Part shown: in pieces, positions 25,706-34,502 of the stretch
How positions within the stretch are numbered: the stretch's first letter is position 1
Layout: each line of letters begins with the position of its first letter
DNA from: Phycisphaeraceae bacterium
Lineage (GTDB): Bacteria > Planctomycetota > Phycisphaerae > Phycisphaerales > UBA1924
Direction of reading: 5' to 3'
NCBI GenBank assembly: GCA_019636675.1
Contig: JAHBXC010000001.1
Coordinates: 1,502,102 to 1,566,101, forward strand
Length of the DNA stretch: 64,000 bases
Program-made: the position numbers and the translations under genes
Notes under the pieces: model-generated
The model's input: only the letters and a program-made list of their open reading frames with translations
Database searches by the model: none
What the model was told of the DNA's origin: nothing

Positions 25706-28672
25706 ATGCTTGAGAGCAACCCGGCGATTCGGAAATGCCTCGGGATGGCCGCGGGCCTCTCGCTGCCCATCGCGACCGTTGTGGTCTCGGGGGCCGCGCA
25801 GTCCGCGGGCGGGCTCGGGGCGCCGGCGCTCTCGGTCGGCGCGGGGCTCCTCGGCTTCGCGTCCACGGTCTGGGGCGATCTGCTCGCGAACCGTCTGCAG
25901 CGCGGCATGGACGACGCCGACGCCGAGCGCGACCGCATCTTCAACCACGATCTGGCGAAGGCGGTCGCTGGCTCGATCGCGACGCTGCTCGAGAAGATCG
26001 CCAACGACGAGTCGCTGCAGGAGCGCGAGCGAGCCGCCCTGCGCGCGGTCGCGAAGGGCGCCGAGGGCGCGTGGCTCGCGATCGTGGACCGCTCGCCGCA
26101 GGGGATCGAGCCGCTCCTCGAAGAACGCATCGCCAATGTCGTCGTGGCCGACCCGGAGAACCCGGCGCTGGGCCGGTACGGCGATCGCGAGATGTGGCTC
26201 GGGGTGATCCGCGCGATGGCCGCGGAGTGCGGCAAGGACGCCGCGAGCGCGCTGGGGCTGGGCGACGGTACGCAGGAGCCGTCTCGAGGGGCCACACTGG
26301 CGATCGACGCGTGCCATGACGGCTTCGCGCGTCGGTTCTTTGACGACCTGAAGCACGACTTCGCGACGAAAGGGCAGGCGTTCGCGGCGGTGCACCTTCG
26401 CATGCTGGGGGAAGTCCTGTCGCTGGCGCGGAACGGCGCGGGCGCAGACGATCGAACACGACGCCAGATCGATAACCTCAACGAGATCGTCAACGGGCTG
26501 ATAGCCGGCATCGTCGAGGCGAACTCCGAACGGAAAGCGGAGTTGAGGGTTATCACCACTGGCCTCATTGAGATCGACGCCCGTCTGAAGCTGCTCCTGG
26601 ATTCCAGCCGCACGCAGGGAGAGACACTGGATCGTGTTGAATCGAAGGTGGACCGACTTCTGAGTAATATCCCCGCACAGCTCGCAGCGATTCTCATCAA
26701 TCGTAGCCATCTGAGCGCCGCCAGCACGGATCATGCGGCCAACCAGCTCGGCTTCACGGAAGAGGAGATCGCCCTAGCGAGAAGAGCCCGGGAGTCCACG
26801 AACGCCGTCACGCGGGCGCAGGCGCTCATCGTTCTGGGGGAGCATGCCCGCGCGAGAGAGGAGCTCGCGAAGTTCGAGCGGAATGCGGAAGAGGCGGCGG
26901 AGGGTACGGCGCAGTACTACACCGCGCTGGGCGAGACTTTCTACTTTCAGGAGCGGTACGGCGAGGCGGCGGAGCGATTCGAGCGGGCATACGCGATGAT
27001 GCGCACCCCGGATCGCGCGATCATGCTCGCGAACGCACTCGCGCGGACTACGAGCGGCAATATCCACGCGACGCGTGATCGTGCGATTGCCCTCTATACC
27101 GAGGCCATCGAACTCCCCGGCGCGCCCGCCGAACAGGTCGCCAGGGCCCTCTCCAACCGCGGCGTCGTGCACGGACAGCACGGACGCGTCGAGCAGGAGA
27201 TCGCCGACTACACACGCGCCATCGAACTCCCCGGCGCGCCGGCGGAGCAGGTCGCCAGGGCCCTCTACAACCGCGGCTTCATGCACGGACGGCAGGGACG
27301 CGTCGACGAGGCCATCGCCGATTACACACGCGCCATCGAACTCCCCGGCGCCCCCGCTGAGCAGGTCGCCAGGGCCCTCTACAACCGTGCCATCACGCAC
27401 GGCAGCCAGAAACGCGTCGAGCAGGAAATCGCCGACTACACACGAGCCATCGAACTCCCCGGCGCACCCGCGGAGCAGGTCGCCGGGGCCCTCGTCGGCC
27501 GCGGCGTCGCGCACGGACGGCAGGGACGCGTCGAGCAGGAGATCGCCGACTACACGCGAGCCATCGAACTCCCCGGCGCGCCCGCGGAGCAGGTCGCCAG
27601 GGCCCTCTCCAACCGCGGCTTCGCACACGGCAGCCAGGGACGCGTCGAGCAGGAAATCGCCGACTACACACGCGCCATCGAACTCCCCGGCGCGCCGGCG
27701 GAGCAGGTCGCCACGGCCCTCTCCAACCGCGGCTTCGCACACGGCAGCCAGGGACGCGTCGACGAGGCCATCGCCGACTACACACGAGCCATCGAACTCC
27801 CCGGCGCGCACGCGGAGCAGGTCGCCAGGGCCCTCTCCAACCGCGGCGCAGCTCACGGCCGGCAGGGACGCGTCGAGCAGGAAATCGCCGACTACACACG
27901 CGTCATCGAACTCCCCGGCGCGCCCACAGGGATGGTCGCCAAGGCCCTCTTCAACCGCGGCGTCTTGCACGGCCGGCAGGGACGAATCAACGACGCCGTC
28001 GCCGACTGCACACGCGCCATCGAACTCCCCGGCGCGCCCGCGGAGCAGGTCGCCAAGGCCCTCTTCGGCCGCGGCGTCGCGCACGGGCTGCAGGGACGCG
28101 ACGACGAAGCCGTCGCCGACTACACACGCGCCATCGAACTCCCCGGCGCGCCCGCGGCGCAAGTCGCCACGGCACTCGTCAACCGCGGCGCAGCTCACGG
28201 CCGGCAGGGACGCGTCGAGCAGGAGATCGCCGACTACACACGCGCCATCGAACTCCCAGGCGCGCCCGCGGAGCAGGTCGCCACGGCCCACTACAACCGC
28301 GGCGTCATACACCGCCAGCAGGGCCGACTCGACGAAGCCATCACCGACTACACACGCGCCATCGAACTCCCCGATGCGCCCGTGGAGATGGTCGCCAGGG
28401 CCCTCTACAACCGCGGCGTCGTGCGCGGACGGCAGGGACGCGACGACGAGGCCGTCGCCGACTACACACGCGCCATCGAACTCCCAGGCGCGCCCGCGGA
28501 GTTGGTCACGAGGTCTCACTTTTTGCGCGGACGCATCCTCTGCACTAACGGTGAGAAAGCGAACGGCTGTTCCGACCTCCGTCGCGCTGCCGAGCTCGCT
28601 CGGGAGAACGGGTTGTCGGATCTGCTCGGGAATGTGAACCGGGCCCTGCTCGCCGCGGGCTGCGACGATTGA
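25706..28672 (+). CDS. Large TPR protein with twelve near-identical 38-residue repeats
   Basis: 988 residues from ATG 25706 (an in-frame TTG at 25676 is less likely). Residues 8-52 are hydrophobic and glycine-rich (GMAAGLSLPIATVVVSGAAQ) and may be a membrane hairpin or amphipathic segment. Residues 60-340 are helical and charged, with HDGFARRFFDDLKHDF-like and LRMLGEVLSLARNGAG segments reminiscent of N-terminal domains placed ahead of STAND-type sensors, but no P-loop is present. Diverged TPRs (about 370-460) lead into twelve units of exactly 38 residues, then a broken thirteenth. The function is unknown; a scaffold or ligand-sensing role is inferred. Adjacent to the ECF-kinase pair. Confidence 0.85.
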   Translation: MLESNPAIRKCLGMAAGLSLPIATVVVSGAAQSAGGLGAPALSVGAGLLGFASTVWGDLLANRLQRGMDDADAERDRIFNHDLAKAVAGSIATLLEKIANDESLQERERAALRAVAKGAEGAWLAIVDRSPQGIEPLLEERIANVVVADPENPALGRYGDREMWLGVIRAMAAECGKDAASALGLGDGTQEPSRGATLAIDACHDGFARRFFDDLKHDFATKGQAFAAVHLRMLGEVLSLARNGAGADDRTRRQIDNLNEIVNGLIAGIVEANSERKAELRVITTGLIEIDARLKLLLDSSRTQGETLDRVESKVDRLLSNIPAQLAAILINRSHLSAASTDHAANQLGFTEEEIALARRARESTNAVTRAQALIVLGEHARAREELAKFERNAEEAAEGTAQYYTALGETFYFQERYGEAAERFERAYAMMRTPDRAIMLANALARTTSGNIHATRDRAIALYTEAIELPGAPAEQVARALSNRGVVHGQHGRVEQEIADYTRAIELPGAPAEQVARALYNRGFMHGRQGRVDEAIADYTRAIELPGAPAEQVARALYNRAITHGSQKRVEQEIADYTRAIELPGAPAEQVAGALVGRGVAHGRQGRVEQEIADYTRAIELPGAPAEQVARALSNRGFAHGSQGRVEQEIADYTRAIELPGAPAEQVATALSNRGFAHGSQGRVDEAIADYTRAIELPGAHAEQVARALSNRGAAHGRQGRVEQEIADYTRVIELPGAPTGMVAKALFNRGVLHGRQGRINDAVADCTRAIELPGAPAEQVAKALFGRGVAHGLQGRDDEAVADYTRAIELPGAPAAQVATALVNRGAAHGRQGRVEQEIADYTRAIELPGAPAEQVATAHYNRGVIHRQQGRLDEAITDYTRAIELPDAPVEMVARALYNRGVVRGRQGRDDEAVADYTRAIELPGAPAELVTRSHFLRGRILCTNGEKANGCSDLRRAAELARENGLSDLLGNVNRALLAAGCDD
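27095..28462 (+). repeat. Twelve tandem 114-bp units encoding TPR-like repeats
   Basis: Each unit encodes YTRAIELPGAPAEQVA, then ALxNRGxxHGRQGRVEQEIAD with variation mainly at four or five positions. All twelve are exactly 114 bases with no indel; a degenerate thirteenth starts at 28463. Nucleotide identity between units is very high, which implies recent amplification or gene conversion. The multiple-of-three length keeps the frame open after any gain or loss of a unit. Confidence 0.95.
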
Positions 28673-28720
28673 GCGCCTTTGGCGTTCTGGCCGGACCCCG
28701 TCTCGCGTCTTTCGGTTGAC

Positions 28721-28741
28721 GCCGGGGCGCATGGCCCCGGC
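28721..28741 (+). terminator. Hairpin after the TPR gene
   Basis: A perfect 8-base stem GCCGGGGC / GCCCCGGC with a five-base loop lies 48 bases after the TPR stop and just beyond the 3' end of the opposing tRNA-Cys. No clear T-run follows. Confidence 0.4.
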
Positions 28742-28754
28742 GGTTCACTCGCAA

Positions 28755-28828
28755 AGGCCGCGGTGGGATTCGAACCCACGGATAACGGATTTGCAATCCG
28801 TCCCCTTAGACCACTCGGGCACGCGGCC
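28755..28828 (-). tRNA. tRNA-Cys (GCA)
   Basis: The minus strand folds as a full cloverleaf: a seven-pair acceptor stem GGCCGCG / CGCGGCC, a D arm with GCCCGAGTGG, an anticodon stem ACGGA / TCCGT around TTGCAAA (anticodon GCA) and a TTCGAAT T-loop. The discriminator base is U, as expected for tRNA-Cys. CCA is not encoded. Confidence 0.95.
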
Positions 28829-28919
28829 GGGATGTCGTCGGGGGGCTGGGCCTCTCCGACGGGCCGAATGGTAGCCGCGACGCCGGGCGGCGGGCGGGGC
28901 GGGCTGATATCGTGCGGGC

Positions 28920-29999
28920 ATGACGCGTTGCGCCGCCCTCCGAACCGTGGTTCTGCTGGCCCTCGTCGGCGGCGTTCAGCCGGCGTGGGCGGCGGCGCAG
29001 CCGGTCGAGCCGGATGATTCCGTCGAGGCGCGCATCCGGCGTCTGGAGCGTGCGGCGAGGGAGTTCGCGCCGGCGCGCCCCAGCGCCGAGACCGAGGTCC
29101 GCCAGGCGGGCCCGGGCGCCGAGCAGTTCGCCGGCATCGCGCGCGACCCGCTGGGCAACATCCGCCCCGGGCTGCTGCGCGAGGGCGCGACGGTCATCGA
29201 TGTGCGAGGGCGTGTCGCGAACACTTCGGCCGGGTGGATCTTCGCCGCCGACCCGGTGGCGCCCTCCGGAGACGACGATCGCGTCCTGCTGCGCCTGCTG
29301 CCCGGCCCTGCGTCGGAGCGCCTGCGCGCCGAGGTGGTCGCGCGCGAGTCGGAGGGGCTCGAGCCGGCGACCTTCCGTCTCAGCGGGCGCGTGCTGACCG
29401 ACCGCGGGCGGGTGTTCCTGCTGCCCACGTTCGCGACAGTCGTCTCGCCGCCGGCGGCGCCGGAGGATCGGGCCGAACTCTTTGAGGATGAGGACGACGA
29501 GTTCGCGTGGGGGCCCGAGAACATCGACGAGGAGCGCGAGACGAAACCGGCTCGCGCGCCCGAGCGCGAGCCGGAGCGCGACGAGGAGCGCGACCCGAGC
29601 GTGCGCGCGCTGATCGAGCGTCTGGAGCGCGCGAGCGAGGCGGATCGCGAGGGGCTGGACGAGACGCTGCTGGGGTACGCGCCGTCGGAGGAGGCGGGCG
29701 TGCGTCTGGTGCTGGCGCGCTCGGCGCGCCTGTCGCGGGGTTCGGACGGGCGTCTCGCGGCGCTGTTCGAGGCGGGCTCGGCGTCGCCGACGCGCGACGA
29801 GGCGCTGCCTTCGACGCGGATGGTGTTCCTGCCCTGTCGCCTGCTGGGCGCGCTGGAGGGCGTGTGGGCGTCGCGCGGCGACGGGGCGCGTCTGCTCGTC
29901 AGCGGCGAGGCGTTCCGCGACGGGAACGAGTGGTTCCTGCTGCCCTCCCTGGTCGAGGTGGAGCCCCCGGCGATGTCTGGTTTGCGGACGCTGCGCTGA
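28920..29999 (+). CDS. Exported protein of unknown function
   Basis: 359 residues from ATG 28920. A signal peptide (about 1-25, VVLLALVGGVQPAWAAAQ) is followed by two related beta-rich parts, about residues 75-185 and 255-355. Each contains a VFLLPTFATVVSPP-like or EWFLLPSLVEVEPP-like ending and a GRVLTDRGRVFLL / GEAFRDGNEWFLL motif, so the protein seems to be an internal duplication. The parts are joined by an acidic and Arg/Glu-rich linker (EREPERDEERDPS). I recognise no family. It may be periplasmic. It precedes the signalling cluster with a 200-base gap. Confidence 0.65.
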   Translation: MTRCAALRTVVLLALVGGVQPAWAAAQPVEPDDSVEARIRRLERAAREFAPARPSAETEVRQAGPGAEQFAGIARDPLGNIRPGLLREGATVIDVRGRVANTSAGWIFAADPVAPSGDDDRVLLRLLPGPASERLRAEVVARESEGLEPATFRLSGRVLTDRGRVFLLPTFATVVSPPAAPEDRAELFEDEDDEFAWGPENIDEERETKPARAPEREPERDEERDPSVRALIERLERASEADREGLDETLLGYAPSEEAGVRLVLARSARLSRGSDGRLAALFEAGSASPTRDEALPSTRMVFLPCRLLGALEGVWASRGDGARLLVSGEAFRDGNEWFLLPSLVEVEPPAMSGLRTLR

Positions 30000-30199
30000 G
30001 CCGCGCCGGGGCGCGCGTTCGCGGACGCACGCCCTCGCGACCGTCGGGGGCCCGGGTGTTTCTCGGTCGACAGCCCGCGTGTTCGGAGAGGGTTGCGCCC
30101 CTTCCCCAGTGAAACTGGTCAAGCGGGGCAAGATCAGGCCCGATCCCAGCAGCGACGCACGCTCGCGGATGTCGCGGCGGCGCGCTCGGAGGCGACGGC

Positions 30200-30835
30200 A
30201 TGACGACCAGTGCACGCAACAACGGCAGCCAGGGCGGCAACGGGGGGCACGCGTCCGACGAGGACCTGCGCGGCAAGCAGGTCTTCACCACCGGCGAAGC
30301 GGCGCGCGTCTGCAATGTCAGCCAGCAGACCATCATCCGCTGCTTCGACAGCGGGCGCCTCACCGGCTTTCGCGTGCCGGGCTCGAAGTTCCGGCGCATC
30401 CCGCGCGCCGAACTCATCCGGTTCATGAAAGAGAACGACATCCCCCTCGACCGCCTGGGCGGCGAGCGCCGGCGCGTTCTCATCGTCGACGACGACCCGC
30501 AGATCCTCGAGTTGCTCGCCGAGACGCTGTCGCGCGACGCGCGGTTCGAGGTGCGCACCGCGTCCACCGGCTACGACGCCGGCATGCTCACCGAGGCGTT
30601 CCGTCCCGATCTTGTCATCCTCGACTTTATGCTGCCGGACATCAACGGCGACATCGTCTGCCGACGCATCCGCGAGCACGACGCGCTCAACAGCACGCGC
30701 ATCATCTGCATCTCGGGCGTGGTCAATCGCGACGAGGTCGACAAACTCCTCGACGCCGGCGCCGACGAGTTCATCAAGAAGCCGTTCAACATCCAGCAGT
30801 TCGTGAACCGGGTGAACGGCCTGCTCAAGCTCTGA
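30200..30835 (+). CDS. Response regulator with N-terminal excisionase/MerR-type HTH
   Basis: 211 residues from ATG 30200. Residues 28-80 form a helix-turn-helix of the excisionase/MerR kind (FTTGEAARVCNVSQQTIIRC, then GFRVPGSKFRRIPRAELIRF). Residues 92-211 are a full receiver: acid pair in VLIVDDDP, phospho-acceptor Asp142 in LVILDFMLPDINGD, and Lys194 in DEFIKKPFN. DNA-binding domain before receiver is the reverse of the common order; planctomycetes and deltaproteobacteria have such proteins. The HDOD-kinase gene follows 41 bases later, likely its phosphodonor. Confidence 0.88.
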   Translation: MTTSARNNGSQGGNGGHASDEDLRGKQVFTTGEAARVCNVSQQTIIRCFDSGRLTGFRVPGSKFRRIPRAELIRFMKENDIPLDRLGGERRRVLIVDDDPQILELLAETLSRDARFEVRTASTGYDAGMLTEAFRPDLVILDFMLPDINGDIVCRRIREHDALNSTRIICISGVVNRDEVDKLLDAGADEFIKKPFNIQQFVNRVNGLLKL

Positions 30836-30876
30836 GCGGGCGGTCGGACCTCACCAATCCAGACGAGGACGCGGGC

Positions 30877-33246
30877 TTGGCGCAGCACTCGCGAGAACAC
30901 GCGGCAGACACGCGGCACCCCGGGGGGGCGCCGCGGGGCTCTCACGGCGCCAACGGTGATCTCTCGCGTCAGCTCGAGAAGGTGCTCGAGCGGATCGACT
31001 CGCTGCCCACGCTGTCGTCGGTCGCGCAGCGCGTCATCGCGATCTCGACCGCCGCCGACGCGGACATGCGCCAGATCGCGCAGATCATCGAGAGCGACCC
31101 GTCGCTGACGGCGCGCCTGCTGGCGCTGTGCCGTCGCGCCGACCGGGGGTTGTCGAACCAGATCGTCTCGGTCGAGCGCGCCGTCGTGCTGCTTGGCTTC
31201 GAAACGGTTCGTGCCGCGACGCTGGGGGTCGAGGTCTTCGACCTGCTCAACACGCGTAAGACGCCCGAGCCCCACGAGCCGGGAGAGAAACCGGCGTTCG
31301 ATCGCGCCGCGTTCTGGCGGTTCTGCGTCGGTGTCGCGTGCGCCGCGGAGCTGCTCGCCGGCGAGGCGCGCCGCCCGGGTTCGCCAAGGCCGGCGGAGGC
31401 GTTCACCTGCGGCCTGCTGCACGGGGTGGGGCTGATCGCGCTGGACATGGTGATCCCCAAGACGCTGACGCGCGTCGTCGACCTGGCGGAGCGCAAGCGG
31501 ATCACGGTCGCCGAGGCGTCGCGCAGCGTGATCGGGTTCGACCACCACACCGCGGGGAAGCGTCTGGCCGAGCGCTGGGGCCTGCCGCAGATCCTGCAGG
31601 ACGTGATGTGGCTGCACGGGCTCCCGCCCGAGGGCGCGGTCGAGACGGCGCACCGAGGGGTGATCGGGCTCGTGGACGGCGCGATCAGCGTGGCGAAGCG
31701 TCTGCACATCGGGTGGAGCGCCGACTACGCGCCGCCTCCCGATCCGGCGGGCGTGTGCGCCCCGATCGGCGTCGCGCCGGCGGCGCTGGAGCGTGTGCTG
31801 TCGCGCGTGCACGAGCGGGTCGCGGACCGCGTCGCGATCCTTGGTCTGGACGAGACACCCACCGAGCGGCTGCTGCTGGAATCGCTGTCGCGCGCCAACG
31901 CGGCGCTCGACCGGGCGAGGGCCGGCGCGGTCGCGAGAGCCGGCGGCGCAGAGGCGATGGCTCGTGCCATGCAGTCGATCGCCGCGCTGCACGCGGCCCC
32001 TGCGGAAGAACTCCGTGGCGAGTCGCTGGCGGGCGCGATCGCGCGCAGCGCCGCGGTTGCGCTCGGCGCGGGCGACGCCTGCGTCGTGTTCTGCCGCGAT
32101 AAATCGGTCTGCGAGCCGGGCGCGACGGTCTGGCTGGGTGCGCGGCACTGCGTCGCGATGTCGCCCGCCGGTCGCGTGCTCGAGGTCGACCCCGGCGTTC
32201 CGCACGACATCGATCGCGCGCTGCACGCGGTCCGCGCGGACTCGCCGGCGCTGACCTGCGACGCGTGCGCCTGGGCGACGGGCGCGCTCGACGACCCGGC
32301 GTCGGCGCGGGTGATCGCGCTGCACGGGCGGCGCACCGTGGGGATGGTCGTCTACACGCCCGGCGCCGACCCGGCGGGCGAGCCGACGCCGCGCGCCGCG
32401 CTCGACGGGCTGGCGGCGTGGTGGGCCGGGCTGCTCGACGCCGAGGCGGACCGCGCCGACGCGACGGGGCTGCACGAGCGCGTGGTGGACGCAAGCAGGC
32501 GCCTGGCGGAGGCGCAGGCGAAGATCGTCGAAGCGGAATCGCTGGTGCGTCTGGCGGAGGTCGCCGCCGGCGCCGCCCACGAGATGAACAACCCGCTGAC
32601 GGTGATCTCGGGGCGCGCGCAGCAGTTGGCGCAGTCGGCGCGCGAGCCGCGCGACCGGGCGACGGCGGAGGCGATCGACGCCGCCGCGCAGAAGCTGAGC
32701 GATCTGGTGACGAGTCTGCGTCTGTACGCCGACCCGCCCAAGCCGCGCCTGGGCCCGGTGGCGCTGCGCGAGGCGCTGGACCGCGCGACGCGCCTTGGCG
32801 CCGAGAAGGCGAAGACCCCGGGCGGCGCGAAGCCCGAGGTGCGCGTGCTGGTGGAGCACCTGCCGGGCATGCCCGTGCTGGACGGGGTCCAGCTGACCGA
32901 AGCGGTCTCCGAACTGGTGGCGAACGCGATGGAGGCCGAGGGGTGTTCGACGGTCATCGTCCGGGCGGCGGCCGAGGCGCCGGACGGGCGCCTGGTGATC
33001 ACGGTCGCCGACGACGGGCCGGGGCTGTCCGAGAAGGCCCTGCGCCACGCGTTCGACCCGTTCTTCTCCGAGAAAAAAGCCGGTCGCCAGCAAGGGCTGG
33101 GGCTGGCGCGCGCCCGGCGCCTCCTGGGGCTCAACGGGGGGGACCTGCTGCTTCGCAACCGGGACGAGGGGGGCGTGCTCGCCTCGATCGTCTTCGCGGA
33201 AGTCGGGCGCATCTTCCCCGGGCGCTCGCATCAGTCGGCGGCGTGA
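30877..33246 (+). CDS. HDOD-domain histidine kinase
   Basis: 789 residues from a TTG at 30877, preceded by GAGGAC; no ATG or GTG lies upstream in frame close to the conserved region. Residues about 30-270 are an HDOD domain (LERIDSLPTLSSVAQRVIAI, IESDPSLTARLLALCRRAD, MWLHGLPPEG). A middle region of about 270 residues with several Cys (ALTCDACAWATGAL) may be a diverged GAF domain. A coiled coil leads to the H-box GAAHEMNNPLTVISGRAQ with His568, and the ATPase domain has ELVANAMEAEG, DDGPGLSE and KKAGRQQGLGLARARRLLG. There are no membrane helices, so the kinase is cytoplasmic and probably senses through HDOD/GAF or partners. Confidence 0.87.
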   Translation: MAQHSREHAADTRHPGGAPRGSHGANGDLSRQLEKVLERIDSLPTLSSVAQRVIAISTAADADMRQIAQIIESDPSLTARLLALCRRADRGLSNQIVSVERAVVLLGFETVRAATLGVEVFDLLNTRKTPEPHEPGEKPAFDRAAFWRFCVGVACAAELLAGEARRPGSPRPAEAFTCGLLHGVGLIALDMVIPKTLTRVVDLAERKRITVAEASRSVIGFDHHTAGKRLAERWGLPQILQDVMWLHGLPPEGAVETAHRGVIGLVDGAISVAKRLHIGWSADYAPPPDPAGVCAPIGVAPAALERVLSRVHERVADRVAILGLDETPTERLLLESLSRANAALDRARAGAVARAGGAEAMARAMQSIAALHAAPAEELRGESLAGAIARSAAVALGAGDACVVFCRDKSVCEPGATVWLGARHCVAMSPAGRVLEVDPGVPHDIDRALHAVRADSPALTCDACAWATGALDDPASARVIALHGRRTVGMVVYTPGADPAGEPTPRAALDGLAAWWAGLLDAEADRADATGLHERVVDASRRLAEAQAKIVEAESLVRLAEVAAGAAHEMNNPLTVISGRAQQLAQSAREPRDRATAEAIDAAAQKLSDLVTSLRLYADPPKPRLGPVALREALDRATRLGAEKAKTPGGAKPEVRVLVEHLPGMPVLDGVQLTEAVSELVANAMEAEGCSTVIVRAAAEAPDGRLVITVADDGPGLSEKALRHAFDPFFSEKKAGRQQGLGLARARRLLGLNGGDLLLRNRDEGGVLASIVFAEVGRIFPGRSHQSAA

Positions 33247-33362
33247 GTTGCCGATAGCGAGTGGCCAGCGACTTCCGGGGGCGGCACACGCGTCGGCGGA
33301 GCCCGACGGACCAACGGAACGCGGAGCACGACTCGCAACGACTCAGGCAAGGACGCCCACCG

Positions 33363-34502
33363 ATGAAGGCGCGCAAGCGGACACCAGCGGAGATCACCGG
33401 CGAGGGAGCGCCCGCCCCCTCGGGCCAGGGCGTCGACCGCGCCGCGAAGGGTCGCGTGCTCGTGCATCACCCGTGCAAGGGCGTGCGTGCGCGGGTCATC
33501 GCGGCGCTGCGCGAGTGCGGGATGGTCACCGAGGGCGTCGCGTCGCTGCGCACCGCGCGGGCGAAACTCGCCGAGACCGTGTTCGACGCCGCGCTCCTGA
33601 CGATCCGGGGCGACGGGACGGACGCGCTCGACCTGGCCAACGATCTTTCCTCCGACGCGATGGGCCCGGGCGTGGTGATGCTCAGCGACCGGCCCGATGT
33701 CGACGACGCGGTGCGCGCCATGCGCGCCGGCGCGATGGACCTGCTCAGCGAGCCCTACCAGGCGGCGGATGTCGCGCTGCGCGTCCGCGCGGTCGTGGAC
33801 GCGGCCCGGCGCGACCGCCAGCGCGAGGAGCAGCTCTCCGGGCTCAAGAAGCTCTGTCGCGAACTGAACACGGCGCGCGACAGCGTGACCAAGCAGGTCG
33901 GCTCGCTCTGCGACGAGCTGGCGGACGCGTACACCCAGATCACCGAGCAGGTGCAGCATGTGAAGGCCGCGGCCGAGTTCGCGGCGCTGATCCGGCAGGA
34001 CCTGGATGTTGAGAGCGCGCTGCGAACCTGCCTGGAATACCTGCTGACCAAAACCGGGCCGACCAACGCCGCGGTGTTCCTGCCGGGCGACCACGGCGAC
34101 TTCTCGCTGGGCGCGTATGTGAACTATGACCGCCCGCGCGACGCGGCGGACGTGCTGCTCGACCACCTGGCCAACACGCTGGCGCCGCGCTTCGCGGACG
34201 AGGACTCGATCCTCGCCTTCGACGGCGAGGAGGATCTGGCGAAGACGGTGGGCGACGACGCGCACTGGCTCGGCGACAGCCGGGTGGTGGTGATCCCATG
34301 CTCGCACGACGAGGAGTGCATGGCGGTGATGGTGCTGTTCCGCGACCGTCTCAGCCCGTTCTCGACCGACGCGATGCCGGTGCTCGAGATCGTGGGGCGC
34401 CTGTTCGCCGAGCAACTCGACCGCGTGGTGCGCGTCCACGGGCGCGCCTTCGCGAAGGACGAGGCCTGGCCCGACGAGGACATCGGGGGCATGGCGGCCT
34501 GA
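33363..34502 (+). CDS. Degenerate receiver-GAF protein
   Basis: 379 residues from ATG 33363. The N-terminal region (about 29-150) has the receiver fold pattern, but the acid pair reads VHHPCKG and the phospho-acceptor position reads AALLTIRGDG, so it should not be phosphorylated in the normal way. A coiled coil follows (about 150-220, LCRELNTARDSVTKQVGSLC). The C-terminal domain (about 220-370) is GAF-like, with LRTCLEYLLTKTGPTNAAVF and VVVIPCSHDEECMAVMVLF. It may be an output or adaptor partner of the HDOD-kinase 116 bases upstream. Confidence 0.8.
   Translation: MKARKRTPAEITGEGAPAPSGQGVDRAAKGRVLVHHPCKGVRARVIAALRECGMVTEGVASLRTARAKLAETVFDAALLTIRGDGTDALDLANDLSSDAMGPGVVMLSDRPDVDDAVRAMRAGAMDLLSEPYQAADVALRVRAVVDAARRDRQREEQLSGLKKLCRELNTARDSVTKQVGSLCDELADAYTQITEQVQHVKAAAEFAALIRQDLDVESALRTCLEYLLTKTGPTNAAVFLPGDHGDFSLGAYVNYDRPRDAADVLLDHLANTLAPRFADEDSILAFDGEEDLAKTVGDDAHWLGDSRVVVIPCSHDEECMAVMVLFRDRLSPFSTDAMPVLEIVGRLFAEQLDRVVRVHGRAFAKDEAWPDEDIGGMAA

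Noticed and set aside
27095..28462. CRISPR-like or minisatellite array
   Set aside because: The units are contiguous 114-mers without spacers, in frame, and encode TPR-like helices.
26774..28732. Long open frame antisense to the TPR repeats
   Set aside because: The 114-bp unit length keeps several frames open at once; the product is a repetitive Gly/Asp/Val pattern with no domain, while the sense strand gives proper TPR-like helices.
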